Position numbers and translations under genes: made by a program. Positions 1-6,452 of a stretch of DNA of 14,774 nt are shown piece after piece (positions within the stretch are counted from its first letter, which is position 1; each line of letters starts with the position of its first letter). The DNA comes from Acidimicrobiia bacterium (GTDB lineage Bacteria > Actinomycetota > Acidimicrobiia > Acidimicrobiales > Aldehydirespiratoraceae). The notes beneath the pieces were generated by a model that did not search any database, had not been told where the DNA came from, and saw nothing but the letters and a program-made list of their open reading frames with translations. The stretch lies in NCBI GenBank assembly GCA_022824605.1, contig JAJDZO010000269.1:1-14774 (forward strand). Direction: 5' to 3'.

Positions 1-228
1 GAGCTGGCTTGGGCGGATGCCATGCCCGAGTGCGACAGGGGGCTGTTTGCTGAGGAGATGTTCCAGCTGATGGCTGAGGCGGCCGAGACCGACGATCTCG
101 CGCCTGTCGAGCAGGCGCTGCGGGAGTGGCTGGTGACAGCGGAGACCTACTTGGATCCCGACTGCGGGAGGTGGCTCACTGAGCCGCGATCGGCATCCGG
201 CGAGCGCGTACCCAGACCCGTCGCTTAA
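1..228 (+). CDS. Antitoxin-like protein, C-terminal part (5' end outside window)
   Basis: The frame is open from the first base and ends at TAA 226-228. The visible 75 residues run from ELAWADAMPECD to VPRPVA. The pattern (LPxxDxxLFAxE, then AAETDDLAPVEQALREW, then TAExYxDPD) resembles the C-terminal half of actinobacterial prevent-host-death (Phd)-type antitoxins as I remember them. There is an internal ATG at 22, but the second copy of this domain at 4656 has homologous residues before that point, so the true start is probably upstream of the window. If it is an antitoxin, its role would be to neutralise a toxin and repress its own promoter; no toxin gene is visible here. Seen: the sequence and the paralogue. 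Inferred: the antitoxin role. Confidence 0.55.
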   Translation, partial: ELAWADAMPECDRGLFAEEMFQLMAEAAETDDLAPVEQALREWLVTAETYLDPDCGRWLTEPRSASGERVPRPVA

Positions 229-238
229 ATCCAAATGC

Positions 239-250
239 CGCGCCGGCGCG
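239..250. repeat. 12-bp GC-rich perfect palindrome
   Basis: CGCGCCGGCGCG lies 11 bp after the stop of the first gene. It could act as a weak hairpin at the 3' end of that transcript. There is no T-run after it, so a terminator call is not supported. The rest of the 229-338 spacer turns AT-rich from about 297, just before the promoter of the next gene. Confidence 0.3.
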
Positions 251-338
251 AGCGGGTCGCTCCTCCGCAGCGCCGCGGCGAATGGAACATCCGGTTCACA
301 TAAATATCCTCTACTAACAAGAAAAATAATAGAAATGC

Positions 339-367
339 TTGATATTGTCACAGAGGTGTGCGATACT
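339..367 (+). promoter_or_regulatory. Predicted promoter of the HNH gene, likely leaderless
   Basis: A -35 box TTGATA (339-344) and a -10 box GATACT (362-367) are separated by exactly 17 bp. TGC directly before the -10 box gives an extended -10 element. The expected transcription start, 6-7 nt after the -10 box, falls on the ATG at 374. The spacer before it (about 300-338) is AT-rich, unlike its surroundings. Together these support initiation at 374 without a leader. Confidence 0.5.
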
Positions 368-373
368 GGGTTT

Positions 374-1759
374 ATGGTGATCGAACTGGTCGAACTGGTC
401 GAGCGGGTTGATGCGGCGGTTTCAGAACTGCTGGCCAGCGTGCGTCGAGGCGACGCATCTTCTGAGGAACTGGTCGATCTGCTTGCCGCGACGCGTCCGG
501 TGCGGGGCAAGCTCGACGCGGTCCAAGCGTTTGCAGCATCGGCGGTGGCGGCTAGTCGCGGCCACGGCGACGGTGGTCTGCACGTGCTTGCTCAGACCAC
601 CGGGGCGTCTCGGCAGGACGCGTTCGGGCACATCAGCACCGCTCAGGCAATCGCGGCCGCACCCGCGGTGCGCGACGCGGTGGAGTCCGGCAGGGTCGCA
701 CCCGCCAACGCGAAGCGACTCGCCGAGGCGCTCAAGGAGACCAGCGCCGAGGATGTCGAGCGCGACCGCGACCTGCTGTCCAAGGCTGAGTCGCTGTCGC
801 CGGAGCGGTTTGCGAAGGAGGCCAAGCGCTGGACCGCGGACCGCCAGGACGACGGCGGCGAGTCCGAGTACCGCCGCCACCGGGCCCGCCGCAGCGTGCG
901 CATGTGGGACGGCGACGACGGCATGATGCACCTTCACGGTCGGTTCGATCCCGTCACCGGCCGTCGGATCGCCAACCGGCTCAACCGTGAGGCCCGCCGA
1001 CTCCGAGACGCCGACAAGCAGGAGTCCGGCACCGGGCGGCAGCGCACGTCCGAGCAGTGCATGGCCGATGCGCTCGACAACCTCACAGCCGGGAGCGCCA
1101 GCACCGGCGGTGGCCGGCCGTTCGCTGACATCGCGCTGGTGGCGCGGCTGGATGCCCACGCCGAGGAGTTGATGGCGTCCACCGCCGACGGCGATCCGCT
1201 CCCGGCCTCGGTGGTCGAGCGGTTGGCTTGCGGGTCGTCGTGGTTCGCACTCGTGCTCAGCGCCAGGGGCGTGCCCATGTGGAAGGGCCGGAACGTCCGG
1301 CGGGCTACCGAGTCGCAGTTCCAAGCGCTCCTCGCGCTGTACGGGGGCTGCGCCGGTTGTGGTGAGCCCGACCGGCTCAAGATCCAGGCCCATCACATGC
1401 ACCCGTTCGCGCTCGGTGGCGGCACCGACCTCGACAACCTGCTGCCGCTGTGTTGGGGCTGCCACGACAAGATCCACGATCACGGCTGGCAGATCACCCG
1501 CCGAGACGACGGGCTGCGCACCATCAAACCCCCCGACCGGGTCCACCACGGTCCTGCACTCATGCCCGAGGCCGCGCCGCTGTTCGCCCCGGCCGACCCG
1601 TCTCAGCACCGCGGCCACGACCCGCCCCGCCCGCCCAGCGACCGCAGCACCCGAGCCGGGCCGGCGAGACCGGCCGGAATGTCTGGACCCGGCGCCGCCC
1701 GGGCCGCACTCGTTGCCGCACAAGCCAGACAACGTGAGGCTCTAGCCGGCCAGACCTGA
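374..1759 (+). CDS. 13E12-type DUF222 / HNH endonuclease domain protein
   Basis: A 461-residue protein of the actinobacterial 13E12 repeat family. Residues 1 to about 300 are the mostly helical DUF222 region. It is followed by an HNH nuclease module at about 326-370: zinc-type Cys pairs C326/C329 and C360/C363, His340-His341, Asn355, and His364/His368. All residues expected of an active ββα-metal nuclease are present. The last ~70 residues are Pro/Arg-rich and probably disordered. These proteins occur in many copies in actinobacterial genomes; their biological role is not settled, and DNA cleavage is inferred from the HNH fold. I chose ATG 374 because a good promoter points to it; ATG 335, which adds 13 residues, would lie upstream of the -10 box. 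There is no Shine-Dalgarno sequence before either start. Confidence 0.85.
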   Translation: MVIELVELVERVDAAVSELLASVRRGDASSEELVDLLAATRPVRGKLDAVQAFAASAVAASRGHGDGGLHVLAQTTGASRQDAFGHISTAQAIAAAPAVRDAVESGRVAPANAKRLAEALKETSAEDVERDRDLLSKAESLSPERFAKEAKRWTADRQDDGGESEYRRHRARRSVRMWDGDDGMMHLHGRFDPVTGRRIANRLNREARRLRDADKQESGTGRQRTSEQCMADALDNLTAGSASTGGGRPFADIALVARLDAHAEELMASTADGDPLPASVVERLACGSSWFALVLSARGVPMWKGRNVRRATESQFQALLALYGGCAGCGEPDRLKIQAHHMHPFALGGGTDLDNLLPLCWGCHDKIHDHGWQITRRDDGLRTIKPPDRVHHGPALMPEAAPLFAPADPSQHRGHDPPRPPSDRSTRAGPARPAGMSGPGAARAALVAAQARQREALAGQT

Positions 1760-1826
1760 TCTCCACCTCCGACGGTCAAGCTGCTCCGCGAACCTGGCGT
1801 GGAACGGCCTCCAAGCGGGAAAGCTA

Positions 1827-1862
1827 GACCGTCGGTCGCGGGCTCGGCGTTGAACAGGCCGG
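1827..1862. repeat. 36-bp direct repeat, copy 1
   Basis: This copy matches 1901-1936 at 34 of 36 positions, with a period of 74 bp. It lies in the 346-bp spacer between the HNH gene and the cupin gene, in which I see no convincing gene. On the minus strand both copies read FNAEPAT in one frame, which may point to a decayed coding segment or simply to a repeat unit. Confidence 0.7.
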
Positions 1863-1900
1863 GTAACCGCATCGGTGCCGTCTCGGCTACCGTCGCCGCA

Positions 1901-1936
1901 GACCGCCGGTCGCGGGCTCGGCGTTGAACCGGCCGG
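1901..1936. repeat. 36-bp direct repeat, copy 2
   Basis: Second copy of the element at 1827-1862; the two mismatches are T/C early in the repeat and A/C near its end. The remainder of the spacer (1937-2093) shows nothing I can name apart from the ribosome binding site of the next gene. Confidence 0.7.
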
Positions 1937-2093
1937 TGCCCTCACCCACGGAGCAGCCCAGGTCGGATTGGTGCCGCACAGGGTGGCTTGGTGGCGTCGA
2001 GTCGGTGTGGCTGGTGAGGTTCGACAGGCCGGATGTGTCAGCCGCAAGCACCGCATGACTTCGCGGTAATACGCTGCGGGCGAGGCGACTTGA

Positions 2094-2100
2094 CGGGAGG
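2094..2100 (+). promoter_or_regulatory. Strong Shine-Dalgarno sequence for the cupin gene
   Basis: CGGGAGGGAG lies a few bases before ATG 2106 and fixes that start. It is notable because most other genes in the window lack a recognisable ribosome binding site. Confidence 0.6.
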
Positions 2101-2105
2101 GAGCC

Positions 2106-2714
2106 ATGAGCGATCACGACCGGGCGGCGTCACGAGCCACCGCGGTGGCCGACGCCATGGGCGACATCGCCATGATCGACGCCGAGGGCCGTGAGAACGG
2201 TGGCATCGACCGGGCCGGCCTGGAGCGAATCAAGCAGAGGCTGCTGCGGCTGGCTGAGCGGGAGGACCTGTTCAGCGACGACGACTTCCCGCCTCCGGAA
2301 GCTCCGGGCGCATCGGTGAGCTACCGGATCGCGCAGAACGCCGACGACGAGCTGGCGCTGTACGTGCAGTGCGTGGGAAACGGAACGTCGGCGCCGCCGC
2401 ATGAGCACCGGACCTGGGCGGTGATCGTGGGGATGCGCGGCCGGGAGCTGAACCGCCTGTACGGCCCGTGCGTCGGCGCAGGCGAGCCGCAGGTACAGAG
2501 CGAGGTGATGGTGGAGCGGGGCACCGGCGTGGCGATGCTCCATGACGATGTGCACTCGATCCACATTGAGGGCGCGGCCACGAACTTCCACTGCTACGGC
2601 CTCGCCATGGAACGCCTCGACGGGCGCCTCTTCTGGCACGACCGAAGCGGCCAGTGGCTGGTCTTCGAAGACGACAGCCAGATAGTAGAAGCCCGCCCCG
2701 ACCGGACCCTTTAG
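2106..2714 (+). CDS. Cupin protein, cysteine dioxygenase-like metal enzyme family
   Basis: A 202-residue soluble protein. Residues 1-60 are helical and charged. Residues ~70-190 form a predicted double-stranded beta-helix. The cupin motif PPHEHRTWAVIVGMRGRE gives His99-x-His101, and LHDDVHSIHIEG gives His150, which together form the three-histidine iron site typical of cysteine or thiol dioxygenase-like cupins; H153 and H162 lie nearby. The pattern PHxHxTW...G..G.E.NR.Y followed by DDvHS.H matches the predicted metal-dependent beta-helix enzymes grouped with cysteine dioxygenase. Substrate is unknown: a small thiol is possible but not shown. Start ATG 2106 is set by a strong ribosome binding site. 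The stop overlaps by two bases the stop codon of the broken gene on the other strand, so the two are convergent. Confidence 0.75.
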   Translation: MSDHDRAASRATAVADAMGDIAMIDAEGRENGGIDRAGLERIKQRLLRLAEREDLFSDDDFPPPEAPGASVSYRIAQNADDELALYVQCVGNGTSAPPHEHRTWAVIVGMRGRELNRLYGPCVGAGEPQVQSEVMVERGTGVAMLHDDVHSIHIEGAATNFHCYGLAMERLDGRLFWHDRSGQWLVFEDDSQIVEARPDRTL

Positions 2715-2890
2715 CGCTGGTCCAGTTTCGCCAGGGCGCGCTTGGGCGCGATCAGGTGGAAGCTCTCCAGGATGAGGTCCTTGACGTGGCCCCAGTCCTC
2801 CACGTACGCGAGGTCCATCGTCACCCAGCCGTGCCGGCCGACGTACTACGACGGGGTGAAGCGCGGGTCGGCGACGATCGCCTCCCAGCC
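2711..2890 (-). pseudogene. Broken MmcQ/YjbR-family gene, C-terminal remnant
   Basis: Reading the minus strand from 2890 to the TAA at 2713-2711 gives WEAIVADPRFTPS, a TAG stop (2848-2846), then YVGRHGWVTMDLAYVEDWGH and a segment ending in APKRALAKLDQR. YVGRHGW and APKR near the end are hallmarks of MmcQ/YjbR proteins, small single-domain proteins with a CyaY-like fold. The amber stop sits where homologues have Tyr, and one base change (TAC to TAG) explains it. Upstream (about 2890-2994) the protein-like reading continues only in another frame (IRIRLDRSDRTPETPMDLQ), which suggests a frameshift near 2888-2905, although I cannot tie that part to the family. No intact N-terminus or start is visible. 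The product would be non-functional. Confidence 0.65.
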
Positions 2891-2998
2891 CGCCGTCACC
2901 CCCACCCTCGGCCAGAGCCTCCTGCAGGTCCATCGGCGTCTCCGGTGTGCGGTCGCTGCGGTCCAGCCGGATCCGGATCTCCACCGAAGTGAACGCGT

Positions 2999-3030
2999 CC
3001 AGATTGTCGCTCAGCCAGATTGTCGCTCAG
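2999..3030. repeat. 16-bp perfect tandem duplication
   Basis: CCAGATTGTCGCTCAG occurs twice in direct succession (2999-3014 and 3015-3030). It looks like a slippage product in non-coding DNA. The stretch 2891-3294 holds no gene I can support; besides this duplication it contains the 18-bp array that follows. Confidence 0.8.
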
Positions 3031-3102
3031 CACATCGCAGGAGTCCTACAGCTTCTGCACAAGCGCCTTCGGATCGCTACCGGGAATCCGCACACGCTAT
3101 GC

Positions 3103-3156
3103 GACGGTCACGGGGATCAAGACGGTCACGGGGATCAAGACGGTCACGAGGATCAA
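3103..3156. repeat. 18-bp tandem repeat, three copies
   Basis: GACGGTCACGGGGATCAA is repeated at 3103-3120, 3121-3138 and 3139-3156; the last copy has one G-to-A change. The 18-bp unit keeps any frame open (for example DGHGDQ or TVTGIK on the plus strand), but no start with a ribosome binding site and no recognisable protein goes with it. There are no spacers between units, so it is not a CRISPR array. A second array of the same period but different sequence lies at 4809-4862. Confidence 0.85.
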
Positions 3157-3294
3157 GCAGTCTCCAGCAGCCGTGAAGCTCAGAGACGCCCCGGCCGCGA
3201 GTGCGCATCGGCGGGCATGATCCTTGCCGACTCCGCGATGAGCGCGTCCGTGCTGAGCGGGCGGCGCTCGGCCTCGGCACCAGCCAGACGGGAG

Positions 3295-4527
3295 TCAACA
3301 GTGCCCTCGGGAGGTGGGCGCCTTCGGCTCGCCGTGCGGTCTGTCGGGCGTGGCGTAGTCGCCGGGGCCACTCGGCTTGGTCTGGGCCCATATTGCGAGC
3401 CGGGCCCCGGCCTGTCCCTTGCGGAGGGCGAACAGCGGGCCTGGATGCACGCCGGCGTCCGCGGCGAGGTGCTGCGCCACCGCTGCGTAGGCGCGATCGG
3501 ACTGGTCGGTGGCGTCGGCCGCCGCTCGGCGGGCGAGCGACTCGTATAGGCGTATCCGCTCGTCGGCCCTCGCCGTGCAGTCGCCGACCTTTCGGTCGTA
3601 CCAGGCCAGGAACTCCTCGGGCAGCGCGGCGCGCAGCCCTTCTACGGGGTCGTCGCCCTGGCCGAGCAGGCCGGCGACCGTCTCAGGGGAGAGCCTCAGA
3701 CGCGCCGCGGCGGCCCTCGCCGGCACACCCATGCGGGCGGCGGCACGCGCCGCCGCGGCTTCCCAGACGCGAGCGGTGGTAAGTCCGAAGGCCACACGGT
3801 GGGCGGCCACATAGGAGGGGAACTTCAACTTGAAGCGGATGTGCGGCGCGGCCGCGCTGGCCGCGAACCGGGCCACGTAGCCTTCGCTGCCAGCCTCGCC
3901 GGCCGTGGCGACGTGGTCCATCAGCGCTCCGAAGTCGGCGAAGCTCGCTGTGCCGGCCCGCGGCCCTGGCCAGTCGAGACTGCTGGCGTCGAGGTCGGCG
4001 CCGGTCTCGATGTCGATCAGGGCAATGAGTACGAGGTCCCGCATGCCGCCGTAGTCGATCACGACCCGGTTGTCGGGGTAGATGATCTCGAACAGGGGAG
4101 TGACGCCCTCGGGAATGGCGACGCGGCGGTACTTCTCGTGCCAGATACGGGTGGCCTCGACGGACTGGCGGGAAATCAGCGATCCCCGAGTAGCCAGGCG
4201 GACCTCCCCCTCCGGGTGGGTGTAGGCGATCCCGAGCGACCCGTCCAGCTTCGCGGTGACCTCCATCGGCCGTCCCGAGGGAACGGCGGGGGCGTCCGGT
4301 TCCGACGGCCCGAAGAACTTCGGGAAGGGTCGGGCCACGACCCGGCCGGCGCCGTCGAGGATGAGGCCGCGGCAGGCGACCGTCGCCTCGTTCCAGGAAC
4401 GCGAGTAGGTCGCCTTGGCCGTGTAGTTCAGGATCCTCAGGCGGCCGTCGGTCTGAACGGACACGAGCCCCGCGCCGACGGCCTCCTCGACGAGGGCAGG
4501 ATCACACACATTTGCCAGCTCAGCCAT
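3295..4527 (-). CDS. T4 RNA ligase 1 (Rnl1)-type RNA ligase
   Basis: A 410-residue ATP-dependent RNA ligase of the covalent nucleotidyltransferase superfamily. Seen: conserved NYT..A.YSRSWNE..VACRGLI near residues 34-56 with Arg53; motif I KLDGS with the AMP-accepting lysine at Lys93; motif III FEIIYP (146-151) followed by DNRVVIDYG; motif IV EGYVAR (215-220); motif V KLKFP with Lys233 and Lys235. All catalytic motifs are intact. The rest is a helical, Ala/Arg-rich C-terminal domain. Known for the family: phage T4 Rnl1 reseals tRNA nicked in the anticodon loop by a host nuclease. A repair or anti-defence role here is inference; no partner kinase, phosphatase or anticodon nuclease is visible. 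Start: ATG 4527 fits homologues better than the in-frame TTG at 4545; GGTGGTGA lies upstream. T4 Rnl1 is about 374 residues, so the C-terminus is somewhat long. Divergent from the antitoxin-like gene at 4656. Confidence 0.85.
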   Translation of the reverse strand: MAELANVCDPALVEEAVGAGLVSVQTDGRLRILNYTAKATYSRSWNEATVACRGLILDGAGRVVARPFPKFFGPSEPDAPAVPSGRPMEVTAKLDGSLGIAYTHPEGEVRLATRGSLISRQSVEATRIWHEKYRRVAIPEGVTPLFEIIYPDNRVVIDYGGMRDLVLIALIDIETGADLDASSLDWPGPRAGTASFADFGALMDHVATAGEAGSEGYVARFAASAAAPHIRFKLKFPSYVAAHRVAFGLTTARVWEAAAARAAARMGVPARAAAARLRLSPETVAGLLGQGDDPVEGLRAALPEEFLAWYDRKVGDCTARADERIRLYESLARRAAADATDQSDRAYAAVAQHLAADAGVHPGPLFALRKGQAGARLAIWAQTKPSGPGDYATPDRPHGEPKAPTSRGHC

Positions 4528-4618
4528 GGGTATCACCACCGCCAAGCGACCACCCTCTCGAATCAGCGCTGCATATCATCAAACATCCCTGACTATCAGA
4601 ATCTAGCATCAAATAATC

Positions 4619-4632
4619 AATAGATATCTATT
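4619..4632. promoter_or_regulatory. 14-bp perfect palindrome, candidate operator
   Basis: AATAGATATCTATT is a perfect palindrome in the AT-rich spacer (about 4555-4655) between the RNA ligase gene and the antitoxin-like gene. Candidate -10 boxes for the plus-strand gene, TATCAT (4636-4641) or CATACT (4639-4644), lie just downstream. The position fits an operator acting on one or both divergent promoters. The regulator is unknown. Confidence 0.4.
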
Positions 4633-4655
4633 TTCTATCATACTCGAGCAAGTCT

Positions 4656-4871
4656 GTGTCTACTACCACCGAGCGGGAGTTGGCTTGGGTGGATGTCCTG
4701 CCTGAGTGCGACAGGAGGCTGTTCGCCGAGGAGATGTCTCAGCTGCTGGTGGAGGCAGCCGAGACAGACGGCTTGGGCGGACTCGATGCGGACATGGCCG
4801 CCGGGATGGACATCGATGACTGCCTCGACATCAATGACGGCCTCGACATCAATGACGGCCTCGACATCTGA
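4656..4871 (+). CDS. Shortened antitoxin-like protein with 18-bp repeat tail
   Basis: Reads 71 residues from GTG 4656. Residues 8 to about 38 (ELAWVDVLPECDRRLFAEE and onward to AAETDGL) match the protein at the window start; the DNA at 4677-4776 matches 1-100 at about 81%. After AAETDGL the similarity stops: where the first copy continues APVEQALREW, this one goes to GGLDADMAAGM and then DIDDCL-DINDGL-DINDGL-DI from an 18-bp tandem repeat. The frame ends at a TGA inside a degenerate fourth repeat that lacks two bases; restoring those two bases would extend the frame to 4989. No ribosome binding site is visible and the leader would be short. It may be a remnant rather than a working antitoxin, or a small repressor of the divergent RNA ligase gene. 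Both are inference. Confidence 0.45.
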   Translation: MSTTTERELAWVDVLPECDRRLFAEEMSQLLVEAAETDGLGGLDADMAAGMDIDDCLDINDGLDINDGLDI

Positions 4872-4880
4872 TGGGCTCGA
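4809..4880. repeat. 18-bp tandem repeat, three copies plus a degenerate fourth
   Basis: Units are GACATCGATGACTGCCTC (4809-4826), then GACATCAATGACGGCCTC twice (4827-4844, 4845-4862). A fourth unit starting at 4863 lacks the AA after GACATC and has two further changes, which brings a TGA into frame. Each unit encodes DINDGL in the frame of the antitoxin-like gene. After the array, 4881-5003 holds no separate gene I can support. Confidence 0.85.
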
Positions 4881-5003
4881 CATCGTTCGCCGTCCCGGAT
4901 GGGCCGCTCACTGGCACCGTTATGACGGCCTCCAAGGAAGCGTTGACCGTGCCCTCAGTGTCCCTGTGCCCAGGATGTCGGCAGCCTGAGCGGCGGTGTC
5001 TCT

Positions 5004-5029
5004 ATCGATTTCAACAATCGATTTCAACA
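5004..5029. repeat. 13-bp perfect tandem duplication
   Basis: ATCGATTTCAACA occurs twice without a gap (5004-5016 and 5017-5029), upstream of the YibE/F-type gene and outside any gene I would call. Confidence 0.8.
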
Positions 5030-5093
5030 GATGTCTTACTCACACTGTTGAAGATGTCACCCAATACTGCGACCTGCCGATGCTGATCGCGGT

Positions 5094-5099
5094 CATAAT
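5094..5099 (+). promoter_or_regulatory. -10 box of the YibE/F-type gene, likely leaderless
   Basis: CATAAT matches the -10 consensus at five of six positions and ends 7 nt before ATG 5107, so transcription would start at or next to the start codon. No good -35 box is visible, and no Shine-Dalgarno sequence precedes the ATG. Confidence 0.45.
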
Positions 5100-5106
5100 C
5101 GTGCCC

Positions 5107-6372
5107 ATGGGGGGTGGCTCGCATCTGCATCGGCCGGCTTTGGCCGAACGGGCGCTGTTGCCGGTGCTTGTCTTTGTGGGGTTGGCGGGCGTGGCGGCTG
5201 TTGTCGGACTGTTCCTGCTGTGGCCGACCGGCGAGGGCCGTGACGCCGCCCGGGAGCGGGCCGATGAGATCGGTCTCACCTATGAGCGCCTGGCCGCCAC
5301 CGTCGTAGAGGTCACCGACCGGGTATGCAGTTACTCGGCGCCCGACGACCCGCAGGCTTGCCGAACCATCACCACTCGAGTCGACGAGGGCCCGGACACC
5401 GGCCTGCAGGTTGCTCTGCCCGAGTTCAACCTCGCCTACGACCGAGTGTCCATAGAGATATCACCGGGCGACAAGGTGATCGTCGGTTACGAGACCTCCA
5501 ACGACTACTACTTCTTCGTAGACCGCGACCGGCGCACGCCGCTGGTGTGGCTCGCCGGGTTGTTCGCCCTCGTCGTGGTGGCACTCGGGCGCCTGCGCGG
5601 GATCTTGGCCCTGGTAGGCATGGCCACCACCCTGGTGGTGCTGGTGGCGTTCGTCGCTCCCTCGGTGCTCGACGGCAACGATCCTGTGCTGGTGGCGGTG
5701 GTGGCCGCCGCGGTGATCGCGTTCGTGAGCCTGTACGTCACCCACGGCGTCGGCGCGCAGACCACGGTGGCTCTGGCCGCCACCCTGGCCTCGCTCGGCC
5801 TCACGCTCGGGCTGTCGTGGCTGTTCTTCGGGCTGTCTGAGTTCACCGGCCTGGCTACCGAGGAGGGACTGACCCTGCCGCTGATCGCCGGTGACGTCGA
5901 CCTGGCCGCGCTGCTGCTGGGCGGGGCCGTGATCGGCGCGCTGGGCGCGCTCGACGACGTGACCGTAACTCAGGTGGCCACCGTCACCGAGTTGCGCTAT
6001 CGCAGTCCCCACCTCCCCAGGCGCGAACTGATCGCGTCGGGCATCAGGGTCGGGCGCGAGCACATCGCCGCCACCGTCAACACGCTGCTGCTCGCCTACG
6101 CCGGCGCGGGACTTCCGCTGGTGCTGCTGTTCGCAGTGTCGGACCAGTCGCTGGCCATGGTGGCCAACTCCGAGTTGATCGCGGTGGAGATCGTTCGGAC
6201 GTTGTGCGGCTCGTTGGGCCTGGTCGCGGCGGTGCCCGTTGCCACCGTTCTGGCCGCTCTGGTGAACGCCGGAGGCGGCACCCCCGAGGTCGCCAGACCC
6301 GAATCATCCGAGCCCGAGCCCGAGCCTCGATGGGAGGACTTCGCTCGCGACCAGGACGAGTCCGAGTGGTGA
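5107..6372 (+). CDS. YibE/F family multi-pass membrane protein
   Basis: A 421-residue integral membrane protein. Predicted helices are at about 17-38, 144-160, 164-183, 192-211, 217-243, 265-283, 318-345 and 357-386. Between helix 1 and helix 2 is a ~100-residue extramembrane domain with Cys74 and Cys85 (DRVCSYSAPDDPQAC) that ends in the beta-strand-like GDKVIVGYE. The segment LGALDDVTVTQV...E followed by GREHIAATVNTLLLAYAG is typical of the YibE/F family, whose function is not established; transport is often suggested. The C-terminus is an acidic tail rich in Glu and Pro. The short His-containing N-terminus before helix 1 (GGSHLHRP) fits actinobacterial members. I prefer ATG 5107 over in-frame starts at 4996 or 5080 because of the -10 box seven bases before it and because helix 1 follows directly. 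Convergent with the next gene. Confidence 0.8.
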   Translation: MGGGSHLHRPALAERALLPVLVFVGLAGVAAVVGLFLLWPTGEGRDAARERADEIGLTYERLAATVVEVTDRVCSYSAPDDPQACRTITTRVDEGPDTGLQVALPEFNLAYDRVSIEISPGDKVIVGYETSNDYYFFVDRDRRTPLVWLAGLFALVVVALGRLRGILALVGMATTLVVLVAFVAPSVLDGNDPVLVAVVAAAVIAFVSLYVTHGVGAQTTVALAATLASLGLTLGLSWLFFGLSEFTGLATEEGLTLPLIAGDVDLAALLLGGAVIGALGALDDVTVTQVATVTELRYRSPHLPRRELIASGIRVGREHIAATVNTLLLAYAGAGLPLVLLFAVSDQSLAMVANSELIAVEIVRTLCGSLGLVAAVPVATVLAALVNAGGGTPEVARPESSEPEPEPRWEDFARDQDESEW

Positions 6373-6375
6373 GGC

Positions 6376-6393
6376 GGCCGTAACTTCACGGCC
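6376..6393 (+). terminator. Hairpin after the YibE/F-type gene
   Basis: GGCCG (6376-6380), an 8-nt loop and CGGCC (6389-6393) begin three bases after the stop codon. No clear T-run follows, only CTTAG. With the second hairpin at 6398-6411 it may end transcription from both convergent genes. Confidence 0.4.
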
Positions 6394-6395
6394 TT

Positions 6396-6428
6396 AGCCA
6401 CCCAGAGGTGGTCAACCCATTGAAGTTC
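6396..6428 (-). repeat. 33-34 bp dispersed repeat, copy A, with hairpin
   Basis: Read on the minus strand, this segment begins GAACTTCAATGGGT, continues ACCACCTCTGGGTGGCT, and matches 14614-14647 on the plus strand at about 30 of 34 positions with one gap. It contains the hairpin CCACC-CAGA-GGTGG (6398-6411). It lies about 25 bp downstream of the small membrane protein gene, in that gene's orientation. It may be a terminator-like or REP-like element. Confidence 0.65.
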
Positions 6429-6452
6429 CAGGAGTGCGTCGGTGCGCGGGGC

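Noticed and set aside
422..1732. Long minus-strand open frame of 436 codons opposite the HNH gene
   Set aside because: Composition-driven shadow of the DUF222/HNH gene; Gly/Arg/Val-rich, no motif, while the plus strand has intact domain motifs.
3799..4623. Plus-strand open frame of 274 codons opposite the RNA ligase
   Set aside because: It overlaps the ligase catalytic motifs on the other strand and has no recognisable domain or ribosome binding site.
3103..4862. Repeat arrays considered as CRISPR
   Set aside because: The 18-bp units are directly adjacent with no spacers, and no cas genes are present.
4693..4989. Second plus-strand frame through the 18-bp array considered as its own gene
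   Set aside because: No ribosome binding site; its repeats (MTASTS) are a shifted reading of the array. Its end is better explained as the frameshifted tail of the 4656 gene.
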